The notes under the pieces are model-generated. The model was given only the letters and a program-made list of their open reading frames with translations, did not search any database and was not told where the DNA came from. Made by a program: the position numbers and the translations under genes. A DNA stretch of 52,477 nucleotides from Apostichopus parvimensis (Eukaryota; Echinodermata; Holothuroidea; Aspidochirotida; Stichopodidae), in contig KN885249.1 of the NCBI GenBank assembly GCA_000934455.1, positions 16,007-68,483 of the forward strand, read 5' to 3'. Below, piece by piece: positions 1-12,700 of this stretch (position 1 is its first letter; each line of letters starts with the position of its first letter).

Positions 1-553
1 AAGTTCTGGTAAGAAAGGGTATTTGGAGAAGAAGAAGAAAACAATGTAAACAGGTAATTTTCAACACACGTGTGTTTATAAAAATATATATATAGGTCGA
101 GACTAGTTGAGACTAGTGGAACACTAGTAGTTGTTACTCAGAGTTTCACCTGTTGAGCAATCAACAGACAACTAGTCTCAACCTATATTCCCCTCTGTCC
201 ACCGGACGTAGAGCACTCTGCGCCAAGATAGACGCAAACCAACCAACTATATATATATATAGATATATATATATACTGTGCATATAACTGTGTTGGAAAC
301 TTATGAAAAATAAAATATGGAATCTTGCTTCAAAGAATTAACTGATTTAAGGCAATATTAAGTTAAAGAACATTGTTATACTATATAGTGTTCACTTCGG
401 ACTCTAATTAAAAACCAGGCTTCCTTGTTGTTATTCATGTAGATGTTTCATAATGGCATCCACTACAGACAAAATGACTATTACATGCTATCAATTAAAC
501 CCAAATCACCAATTAGTGATAGAGCTAATCTTGCACCTAATGACGTGGCTTAC
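1..553 (-). other. Partial dynein intron (after exon 58)
   Basis: Noncoding. Holds an imperfect inverted repeat (91-108 against 169-186, one mismatch), an internal stem CTGTTGA/TCAACAG at about 148-165, and a (TA)n run at about 247-276. Confidence 0.8.
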
Positions 554-724
554 CTGTAAAGCCACTTGAGTGGTGAAGATGAGTTTGTCCGCTTCAAAGA
601 GACCTCGGGTCGTGTAGACGTAGACAAAGTAAGTGATGCAATCAATCAGGTTGACAACTCGATCTTTGACCTCTTCGGCAGGTTCTGCCCGGGCGATTGC
701 GTTGCTGAACACGGTGTTGAAAGC
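554..724 (-). CDS. Dynein exon 58 (residues 3681-3737), last exon in the window
   Basis: Encodes [40 protein letters not shown] and [15 protein letters not shown]. Donor GTAAGC follows at 553, so the gene continues beyond the left edge. Confidence 0.96.
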
Positions 725-3700
725 CTGAAGGATGAAACAGTTTGAGAGGGAATAGGTCCAGTAACTTTAATCATAAACTTACTAAACTGTATAACAATGG
801 GGGTCACATTATTCACAGGAAATTGCCATTTTTTGGGCCATAGTCTCTTCCTGGCAGACGAAGGTGTGAAGTTATTTCATTGTTATCTAGATACAGTATC
901 CCTGCAACCTCGATACATTTCATTTACCCTTTTTTTTTTTAAATATTAATTTGTTTGTCATACCTATCAAAGAAATGCAAATCATGTACCTGAAAGTTGG
1001 GATGTAATTTTGCAAACTTAAAGACAATGCTTTACAACCTTGTCTAACACTCTTTGACCTCCCTAAGAATACTATTGGCATGTCTACAGGTAGCAAATTT
1101 TTGCAAAATTTTGTGGACAACTGTTCCAAGCAGTGCTGGACAATCTTTTTGACAAATGTTTGTTGGGGGATGAGTGGTAGAGGGAGTTGGGGGGAGGGAG
1201 GGGGGGGGAGGAATATGCAACTATCAATACTATTACAATTACATGGCCAAGAGACAAAATCCTTCCAACTGTGTTTTCCCACTCCTGTGATACTAAATAC
1301 GCAGTTGATTTTCCTACTCCTGTGATACTAAAAGCACAGTTGATTTTCCTACTTATGGAAACTAAGACTCACCTTGAGGGAAAACTGATAGATGGGGTTG
1401 ATCTTGTTCAAGTCGTTGAGAATGAAATAGAGCAGAGATGCTCTCGCTGCCGCAGGTCGATACAACTCCCTGGCTTCGTTAATCTTCACTTCCGTCACTT
1501 TGGCCTCTTCGACCTTGACCTCAATTTCCGCTGCAGTTCGTTTGGTAGTCTCCAGGTTCTCTACCAGAGCCGTGTCCCCTAAGAAGTTACCCTCGGCAGA
1601 TGAGAGACGGGAAAGGAGGTTGTCTTCTAGCTCCTTCAAAACGATCTTAAAGTCGTTTTGTTGCTTGGTGAGATCAAGCTGGGATAAAAAAAAAAAACAG
1701 TGGTATTTAGGAAATCATCACATATTTAGAACAAAACAATGGAAATTTTCAAACTAATCACTAGCTACTTTATGGTAATAAGAGTAATTGGAATCGAAGG
1801 CAGTTATTTTGAACTTCTAATTTGAGCACTTATGTGGGAAATGCCTACAGGCACTGTATACCTGTAAGCTCTAGTACACTTCCTGTCATTCAGCAAATTA
1901 GGAACTGGCTCAGTTTGATTGTGGCATACAATTTGAGTGGAAAGGATAATGAGGGATTGAACCCACAGCCTCCTAGATCATAGTTGGATAAAGATATAGA
2001 TTGCATGCATGTGGCTCATGGACCAATTTTCTGCAGGTTTTATTTTCTTTATTAATGCACCCAGTGTTATGATACCTATGGGCAACAATGTATTTGGCTT
2101 CACAGCACATCTGGGCGATTGATTTAACCAAAGGAAAAACACTAAAACATGTTGAGTTTGGGAAATTTGAATACATAACTCAGTTGTGTTAGAAAATTTG
2201 AACATAACACATGGACTAGATTCATGTACGATAATTTGATTTATTTCTCATATATTGCAACATTTCCATTTCTGTCACATGAATAGGTACATCCTTAAGT
2301 GTACCAGCCTCTGGATATGGTACAAAAATTCACTGCGGGCCCACAAGGTTTAAGCTGTTGTGCTCCTTCCTGCCCTAGTTGGTAGGTTTCACTGCAGCTT
2401 CTCATGACATTGTGCTAAACCTGTAAGCTGTTGATGTGGGTGGTTTAAACCACCCACAACAACAGCTGATACTCAGCAGCCACAGACTTAGCTTAGCTTG
2501 TGAGGTTTCAAACCCACAAACTCCTAGATGATAGGTTCCATTGCTTATAATGACATCCCACTACATGCATCCTCTCAACCCGAGCAACAAGAAAAACCTG
2601 AGGCATCAATAACTACCTATGCTGAGAATTCAACTCCACTCAGTACTCCCTTGCTTCAAGGTTATCAGAATTTGCAGCAAACTAAAGTTGCAAAAAAAAA
2701 TGAAAAGTGTAAACTAAATTTTAGCTAGTGATGTTAAACAGTCCTCTACTTCACTAACAAGGGCAATCTATTGAACTATGAACCAACCTTGAGTTTCTCA
2801 AGATCGGGTCGTTCTTGCGCTACGACGTTGGCCAGGAGCTGATCTTCCAAGCCATCTCTGGTTACGGTGAAGTTGATTAAAGTGGTCTGGGCCTGCATTT
2901 CAGGTTTGTAATGAGGATTAGCCAACTTGGTATGAAGAATCAATCGGAATTCAGAGTTGTACTCGACTTCCTTGTCACCAATCTTGATATACCTGTTTGG
3001 AGTTAAATGGTTAAGAGATTTTTAATTTGTAGGAATTATTTCTTCACTGATTATCCTTGTAAGACCAACTAATTTATTATAGAAAATGAAGGAACTCTTC
3101 ATTTTGGGAGATGAGAAAGTCTTCTTAATTTGGTTTGTTCAATCTGTTCTGTAAGATTTATAAGATTGTAGTTTTATGAGGTAAAACACTTCAGGCCAGG
3201 ACCCAAGACTGTAGTTTTATGAGGTTAAACACTTCAGGCCAGGACCCAGGATTGTAGTTTTATGAGGTAAAACACATCAGGCCAGACCCAAGATTGTAGT
3301 TTTATGAGGTAAAACACTTCAGGCCAGGACCCAGGATCTTCCAAGATGATTGAGCTATGACCGATAAGACCTCCATTGGTTAGGCTCTATCTCCATACTG
3401 CATGGAAGCTAGCTTGGACTATGTAATTAACTTTATCAGCACTTAATTGGAATTAATCGGCACTCAATGGAATAATCGGCACTTAATGGAATTAACTTTA
3501 TCTTTATTGGCAAAACTGGTGTAACATTTTTCGACTGGGAAGAATTCCCGTAACCTCCACTTTTTTTTTTTCCACGACCTACCATTTTAGGTCAAATTCT
3601 CAGACCATGGTTTTAGCCGAATCATTTACCTTGTTATTTAAGAGCAAAACTGCAGTGACTCACCTCCCTTTCTTTATTGTGTTTCTGCCAAGAATGGGGT

Positions 3701-6700
3701 CCAGGACTGCGTCCACTGATTCTTCCATGTTCTCGATCAGGACCGTGTCTCCGGCTGAAATGGCCCTTTCGATGGTCTCCAGATAACCCTTCTGACCGAG
3801 ACGGACCACTCTCAGGTCATCGCCATACTTGCTCTTGATCCACTTGACACCTTGAAGTTGGGGATCGATCATAAGAGGCCAACGTTCACAGTTGGACAAG
3901 ATGGTGGCGTTTTCAGTGGACATGCGATCGCTGGGGAGCCCCTCGTTATTCCAAACAGCGACCGTGGCATCGTCGGTGAGCAAAAGCAAAGGATCCAGCC
4001 CCTCTGTGATTGGAATGGTGGCCTGGTAACGAGAGATTGCACAAGGGACATTGCTTAGTACACGTTTTACAATTATCGGTTATCTTTCGCCGCATAAATG
4101 AGAGGCTCTGCTTGTTTTCATGACAGATGAGATAGAAATGTATGTTGCAAACATTATCGGTGTAAGGTGTACAACAGTCGTTTCATATAAAATCTAGCTA
4201 TACCAAACAAAGATAAAGATAAATCCTAAATTAAAAATGTACTGCAGAAAAGGAATTCAAGGAAAAATTAGGCCCCTTCTTCTTGAAATTGGCTTGCTTC
4301 GTTAACCTTTTGAAAGCAGATAGGTGAAAGAAAGGAGGGAAGAAGGTTGAGTTGTACAGGAGTGGTGGGCAAAATACTTAACAGAATACAAAGTGAAGCA
4401 AGAGGAAGCATTGCCTAGTGGTATCGATATTTCAATGAAGACTGGCTTGCTCTGTCAGTGTCACTATGTCAACTTGTGAACACAAAGACAGGTACATAAA
4501 CTGGAAAGTAAGCACAATATTTCATGCAAAACTACCCAGAAAAAATCCAAAAGTAAAAAGTTTTTCTTTAGGTTTTGAAAAAACTTTGTGGCAATTTTAG
4601 CATATTTGCCAAGTTTTGTTTTCACAATATAGTCCCCTCTAGATGAGTGAGAGATTTTTATGCTTGTATTGTAGCGAATGATCATATTTACCTTTTGCCC
4701 CTGGAGGAAAGGCAACCACATCCTCTCCATGAGGTCTAATCTGTAGTTCTTTGTGAAGCAGCCCACGTAGGATACAAAGGCAGTAATCAGTAGGACATCA
4801 CCAGCTACAATGGAACAGGAAAATAGGAAAAAACAAAACAATGAAGACCTTCATTCATCCAAACATTAAATCATGGATTTTAATAATATCTTAAAGGCAG
4901 TATGTATATGCAATTTGGCATATCACAAGATACAATGGAACGGAATAGCCAATGGCAACGAGATATGAGGTTAGCTCATAGGTTAGCTCAGAGGTTAGCT
5001 CTAGGAGTGTTAGCTCAGTGGTTAAGGCCGGTGCCTTCCATTCATAAGGTCCCCAGTTCGAGTCACTCCAAGATTAATGTATGTCGTCTAGTTACAGAGT
5101 TGTTGACAATTAACAATTCATAATCATGGACGTTAAATATGAATCTAAGAGACTGACTTTGGTCAGCTTGCTGCTTTGATAAGCCAATGATGGCTTCTTT
5201 GAAAGTTCCTGCTTGCAGGAGGATCTAAAATACATACATACATACAGGTAGGAAGGAGGTGAGTCAAGCTAATTTAAACTGAAAGACATGGGTTTACAAG
5301 TCTTTAAGTGTATAAAAGGGATTTCTATTTGAGAGAATACAAATATAACAAGATGTGATAGGATCATAATTTTATCTAATTGAAGACAACTGACAAGATA
5401 TTGTAATATCAATGTCAGCAACATATTTTGTTTTTTAACATTTTCAATTTTTCCTTGTATGTTCTATGGTTGATGAATGTAGTATGTATATGTCATTAGC
5501 ATTACAGTTACATGAATGTCACCAAATTATATTCATAAAACTATCCTACTTTGGATGGTGTTGTTAAGGTGATGGTATTCATCCAAGATCATCAGAAACT
5601 TGGTTGGACTAAGCTAATTGTTTCACTTCCTAACCCCAGGGTTTCTAAATTACAGAAACAATTTTGGCTACATGCTTTAGATATGAACCCTACAAATACC
5701 TATGTCATCTAGGTAATTTGGATTAAGTCCAATTAGTTAGTAGTTAAACCAGAAATGAATAACAATTCATTTCTTCTGAAGCAAACCTAGTTAAATGGAG
5801 AGATGTTTCGGTCACTTACGTAGAGTTTTGGCCTGTTCCTTGAAATTTGCCACCGATTCTCCCCATCTGACATTTTCAGATGCTAGACCTCCCACCAGCC
5901 TGTTGGCTAATGTGATGGTCCGAGCAGTGCTCTCGGCCTGCTGCTGACACTTCAGCTTCTCGGCAGTAGCCGCTTCAAACTCAGCGGTCAGCTCGGCAAG
6001 ATTGGCATCCAATTCCTGAAAACATTAAAAATATTTTAACCTTAAAGATCTTGACATCTTTGAATTCTCATAATTGTTTTTTTATTCCTCCCTCACTGTC
6101 AATCTGTTGCACTGCACGTCATTAAATGAACGTACGAAGACCGACCTTTCCATACTTGAAAATGAGCACGAATAATGATATCATGCCTTTGGGGTGGGAA
6201 TTACATGTTTGACAAACATGGTAGTCCATGCAAGCAAATACAAACATCAAAATTATTCCCTTATTTACCCTTGTTTGATTAATGAACAAATTTTAGTGAT
6301 AATCTCAGTTTGACAGATAACAATCTTGTTGGGAGACGACAAGTTTGGCATTGTTAAAAATATCCACAAAGAAAATGCTACTCGTTGCTTTAGGATGCAT
6401 TGACTGAGGTCACCATGCCTACGAAATGATAGTTTAGCTTAAAATAGTCATAAAAAATCATTAATATGGCACACTGTGTTAACATCTACCTCTTGAGTCA
6501 GACACACAGACTTACAGAGGAGAAATTTTCTCCATCTCCGTTGGAATCAAACACAAACGCAGAAGGAAAACCATGCATGAGTTCAACCTGCAGACCTTAC
6601 CACAATCTTAGCCTTGATGGTTGCCAGCTTGTCCTGGGCAGTTTTAAGGTCATCGTTAGCTTTGTTCAGGGCCAGACGTTTGGGTTCCACATCGCAGTAT

Positions 6701-9700
6701 ACCTCGTAGAACCTGACAATGTTGATAGCCCAAGCGCAGAGACCTGCCGCAGCATTCGATTTACTGCTGATCAACTCCGGGTCAAATTCTGGATCCGCTA
6801 GATAGGGCCTCACTGCTTTTAGACAGTTCTCGTGAACGTTCTCCTTGTCGTAGTTAATCAGGGACTCCAGGAAACCGTCGACCTGTCATGACCAGTGAGT
6901 GAAAGGGTGACGATATAACTTGATTCATAAGTTGTACTTACAAGGAGATCTATACATGTATATGATGAAGCAGAGTTTTTTTTTCTTTAGCTCAGTAACT
7001 AGTAACAACGTAGGACATGGCTGGCGTGAATGATTTTGCCCAATTTACGACACCTTTAAAAAAATATATATATTGCGGTCGACAAAAACAATTTCATTTG
7101 AATATTGCAACTATCTTTATATCAGAAACTAGTTTTAACTGTTTTATTGTTTTTGCATTTGGTTTCCAAGAACTACGTCAACTTTGTGTCAGTAGGTATA
7201 TTTATTTCTGGTCTTTGCATGTTCACTGTCTGTATTGTACATGATCTGAAGATAATCTGATCTGAAGAATCTGAAGTAAATTGTTTCATTTGGAAGTTTC
7301 AATAACATCCATCTTACCTGAACCCCCCCTCCCCCACCCCCCAAAAAAAGATCTTGTACATGCTGCTGCTTCAGTTCAAACATGAAGGGTCTGATTTAAA
7401 TTAATACTTTCAAATATTTCAACTGAGAAAAGACTGGATTAGCTTGAATATTGTCACCTTTCAGAAAAAGAAAAAAAACGTATCTTTAGATGAAAGGAAC
7501 ACTGACTGACCTTAGCCATCATGATTTTGGCAGCTTTCCAGCTACGGTCCTTGGGAACCTTTCCACCAGGTGCCAACAAAACCATCACTGCAGCTGTGAC
7601 TGGTAGAACAGCCGCGGGAGGAGAGCCAAAGGACTTTAACTCGGTTAAATTGTTCTGAAAGACAAAATTATCAATTGATTGCAAAACAAAAGGGAAAAAG
7701 TTTCATGGCAAAGAGATATAATTACCATATATTTCATTTTAAAAATGTGTTTTCTCTTTGATGAGCCAAATGGAAAGGGTAATAATTCCCCCCAAAAATT
7801 ACGTAATCCACCATCGATAAATTACGTAATCAATCTAATGTGCTTTTTTTTTTTATTTGGAATTGCGGAAACAAATTTTTAACGTGACATTGTGCTGTCA
7901 ACTTAACATTTCCTCATAACATAACTGAACATAACGCTTCCATAGAAGTAGGATGGAGAAAGAGAGCATGCATGTTTTTAAAATTTGATACAACCACGAT
8001 TGAAACAAAAATTCAAAAGGATAGATAGCTGACTTACCTTGTTCAGGGTGTTCAGGGCTTGCTGGGCTGCAATCAAAGCCGGCTCCGCCTTGGCCAGATC
8101 TTCCTCGCAATCTCTCGCTTTCTTAGAGACTTCTGTGGTGATCTTGGCCACCTTTTCCTCTTCTTCATCGGCAATGGCCTTCTCCTTCGAGACCTTCTCT
8201 GTCTCCACTCCCACTTTCTGAATGAGTTTGTCCGCATCTTCATTCTTAATTTTCAGTTCTTCCTCTTGAGAGGCGAGTTTCGCCTTCAGGTCATCCACCT
8301 AACATAGAAGATACAAAAGTAATCATAAACTGTACGAGTTCACTATGACACTACTTGCTTTCGCTGCAACTAAATCTAATGGCTGAGAATGGTACCATTA
8401 CATATTCTGAAAGAAATTTATCCACTGAACATCACTTTACCTATGTGTGATATATTTGACGACTCTACCTATGTGCTATGTGTGACAACTTTACCTGTGT
8501 TTTATTTGACCACTCTACCTATGTGTTATGTGTGACCACTTTACCTATTTGTTTTATTTGACCACTGTACCTATGTGTTATGTTTGACAACTTTACAAAT
8601 GTGTCTTATTTGACCACTCTACCTAAGTGTTATATAGAGTGTTATATATGGAGTGTTAGCTCAGTTTACCTATGTGTTATATTTGACCACTCTACCTATG
8701 TGCTATGTGTGACACCTATGTGTTATGTTTGACAACTTTACAAATGTGTCTTATTTGACCACTCTACCTAAGTGTTATATAGAGTGTTATATATGGAGTG
8801 TTAGCTCAGCAGTTAACACCGGTGCCTTTCAATCATAAGGTCCCGAGTTCGAGTCACTCCAAGATTAATGTATGTCGTCCAGTTACAGAGTTGTTGACAA
8901 TTGACAATTCATAATCATGGACGTTAAATATGAATCTAAGAGACTGACTTCGGTCAGCTTGCGGCTTTGATAAGCCAATGATGGCTCCTTCGCGAGTTCC
9001 TGCTTGCAGGAGGATCTAAAAATACATACATACATACACCCATACATACACACATATGTGTTTGACCATCCACCTATGTGTAATGCCCTTCCATGATGAT
9101 CTTTACCTGTTGTGCAGTACTCTGCAGCTTGGTCAGACCATTTTCCAGTCGTTCCATGTTCCCCATCAGTTGTTTACTCTTCATGCTCAACAGATTCTGG
9201 TATAAGACAATCTGCTCCAAAAAGCTCTTGGGTGTGGTGTAGTTGTACCGCCTCTCATTCAAGAGATACTGCTTGGACATCTCATTGACGCTGGTGTGGA
9301 CATAGGCCATGAACTCGGCCACAGAGACCTTTGAATCAGGCTGGCAAGAAAAAGAGATTGAAACAGTAGAGGTTAAGGTTCATGATATTATCAACAAATT
9401 CATGCAAACAAGTCAAGATGAGGCAAACTGTTCAGGAATCCTTTTGGAATATGACAAACCATACAGAAAAGGGAGGGGGTGGTGTAATTGGAAAAGGTCT
9501 ATACTATATCTCTTCAAGCAATTACTCCTCCTCCCGCCCTCCCGCCCTCCCGCTCTCCTGCCCTCCCGCCTCTTTATCTCTGAGGAAAAAAAAATTTGCT
9601 GCAAAGTTTTTCATAAAGAAAAACAAAGATAACTTACCTCCAAGAGCTCTGTATCTTCCAGAAATCTCTTACTGACGGAGATGAGAGCTTCCTGCGGCCA

Positions 9701-12700
9701 TTCGTGGAACCAGTCAATGCAGGTACAGTTGGTGACCGCTGGGAACTTTCGACCTCGCACTCGGAGGGTGTTACCCACAGGAGAGAAACACAACACTACC
9801 TGGAATTTAGAAATAATAATATGCTTTGTCAGAATTTTCAATCCAACTCAACTGAAACAGAGTTTAGGTTCATTGTGATGTCTGTTTCAACACTATTGGT
9901 TCATAAGATTGACTAGTCAATTTTCACTTCAAACAGCAATTTGAAAGTCAAAAGTTGAACTCTTGGCAAACTGTCCAATTTGCTTTACACACCTGATTAA
10001 CATCAATTGGAAAAAGCAAACGGGCCCCACAATTGTCTAGGGTAGATCTCCAGCACACTAATTCCTATTATTATTTTTTGATTTACCTTCAACTGTCGGC
10101 GTACTCTGTCGATGAAGAATCGCCAACAGTTCTCCCGAGTATCTTGTAGTCCGACTGATTTCACCTCGTTCCTCAGACCACCGATGATGTTCTCAATCTC
10201 ATCATCTGCAAAGAGATCTGGAATCTCACCCGAAGCCAGCAGATCATTGATCAAGACCAGAAACTTCTCGTCTGCCACTTGGGCATCAGTCATGAGGAAA
10301 ATTGTGCCAATATTTTTCAGACCGGCCTTGAGACAAGTGGCAGCTAAATCAACCTGAAATGAAATCCAACAGACCCAGAATTTGTAGGGTTGTTAAGGAG
10401 GAGGGCTTAAACAGGTAGTAGAGGGAAGGTAGCAGGGCTGGAGGGAAGGATTTGAAAAGATTCCAAATTTGAGTTTAACATGTTGAATTGGAAGCGCCCC
10501 TACGTGTAAGTTGTAATCCGTAAGCCCTTGAGGGTTTTCCCCACATTTGTGGTCGCTTAAGCGTTGTAAACATAACTGCTGATTATGATTATTATTTGTG
10601 TGGTGCGCTGTGCAACTATGCTACTTAAAATTTGTTTTCGTCCAATTTGCGCTTCAACAGCTGTGTGCACAGCTGTATGCACTGAACCATAGGGCTTCAT
10701 ACATACATAATGAGCGTCTCTCTGCCGGGCCTCCATGGGCGGTTAGATTTGCGAGCCTTCCCTAACTGGAATGATCACACTCGAATAACATTACCTTCAT
10801 CCGATCCACAATGATATGTCATACCGAAGGTGAAGTATTAAACTATTCTTTCACTCTCTTCCCTTCCCCTCCCAAGTCCATTCCTGCATGTCCCACCCCT
10901 TTCTCCTTCCCTCACCCAAAGATCAAAAGATTACCTTGAGGTCTGGAATAGCATAACCTTTACGCAAGGTGATCTGGAATACCTCCAAACTACTGATGAA
11001 AGCAGCCAGTCTTGCTAAACTCTGCTTACCGCTTCCACCGACGCCAACAAGCAGGGCATTACCCCTCGGAGATTCCAAGATGCGGTTGATACGGCAACTG
11101 TAAAAAGGAAGACCAACCAAGGAGAAAACATGAAAACAAGTGGAGATACCTCAAAAATTTTATATTTTTCACAAGGTTCTGTAATATGCTTATCTTTGAG
11201 CTGGGAAATGATGGCAACTATCAGCCTCAAAAGTGGTTCTTCAAGTATAATTCTATGTTCATGGCATATTTGTTGAAACAAACAAAGATCATTGACATAG
11301 ATTGCGTTCAGAATCATATGTTCCATTTTACTATCAACTATCAATTTGCATTTTTTCAACTGAAAGTGTCATTTTCTTTTGGAGTGCTTACATGTGCTGC
11401 ATGGCATCCTCAAAGAGTACCAGATTCATGACAGCATTGATTTCATTGTAACTGTCCAGGGCTTCCACTAACAGCTTGTTCAGTTCCTGCCACGTCGCAA
11501 TGGAAAGGTATTTAGGGTCACCAATACCCTGAGCGAAATGACAGTGAATGTTGGGTTTGGCTAGTAGAACCTCCTCATCCAACTCCTGTATTAAACACAG
11601 AAAAAAAAAAAAAAAAGAGTCAACATTTTTTTTAGTGGATTTATTTAAATTTAAAATCTAAAACGTACGCCATAACACTTTTTGATGACTGCTAAGTAGT
11701 TAAAATGAAAATGAAAATGAAAAAGAAATAAAAAGAAACAAAGCAAAGCAAAGCAAAAGAAAGGTTAATGAATTTATTCCCCATTTTCTTCAAGAAAATT
11801 TAACAATTACTGCAACCCAACCAACTGTTATTTTAATTAACCAAGTAACTAGATTAACAGAGTAATTACAAAATTTTTACAATTCCTGGGTATCTTTAAT
11901 TTTAATTTTTTACCGAAAAAAGTGCCTTAAAAAATACCTGTACTGATTACTTACTTCAAAGTATTTCTTTGCGTATTCTGTGGTCACTTTGTTGAAGGTC
12001 TCAATGTCCGATTCTTCGATCATCTTGTCACCGTACACACGTTCCACTTCATGCATCACCAGACGACCCAGGTCCACAGGGGCCTTTAGGCAATCAGGTG
12101 TGGAAAATAGAAGCCCCTTTGGAAATGAAAAAAAAAGTGTTTTCATTAATGTCAAAGAAAAGACACGGGATGGAGATTTCTTTCATTGGAGTCAGTACTT
12201 ACATATACATCTCTTTGAAGAAATTGTTTTAACATCATCACTAACTGGAAATTGAGTTAACAGGGACGTGTTTTTCTTAAAAGAAATTGATTTCTTCACA
12301 CTTTTGTCAAACCCTTTGGTTAAACAAAACATGGGTTTAAAATTGATTTTGATATACCTGGAAGATATTAGAAAGATCCCTGAGGTTGAAGATGTAGTGG
12401 AACTTGACAGCAGTCGGCAGGAAGGTGGAGGCGATCTTCTTGTGCAGGTCTAGGACGAACGTCACCACGGTGTTGGCCATCTTCTGTACCGCATTGGTAC
12501 AGCCGGTGAGGGACAGATGCTGGCTCAGGATACTGCTGTAGATGGTCTGGAGGGCATCCTGACCGGGGAAACTCAGAGCAAACACGCAGAAATGTCTCTG
12601 TCGAATGTCAACAGACGAGTCGTTATATGAAAGGGAGAGCAGTGGTAATATAAGGACAGCCGAAAGTAGGTTAATTGGCTGCTTGGTACAGTGGATTTAT

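Noticed and set aside
8430..8794. CRISPR-like direct repeats
   Set aside because: Irregular, diverged minisatellite units without unique spacers, in an animal intron.
9309..9675. Plus-strand open frames over dynein exons 48 and 49 and the CCCTCCCG repeat
   Set aside because: Antisense shadows of dynein exons and simple repeat; no domain and no splice logic.
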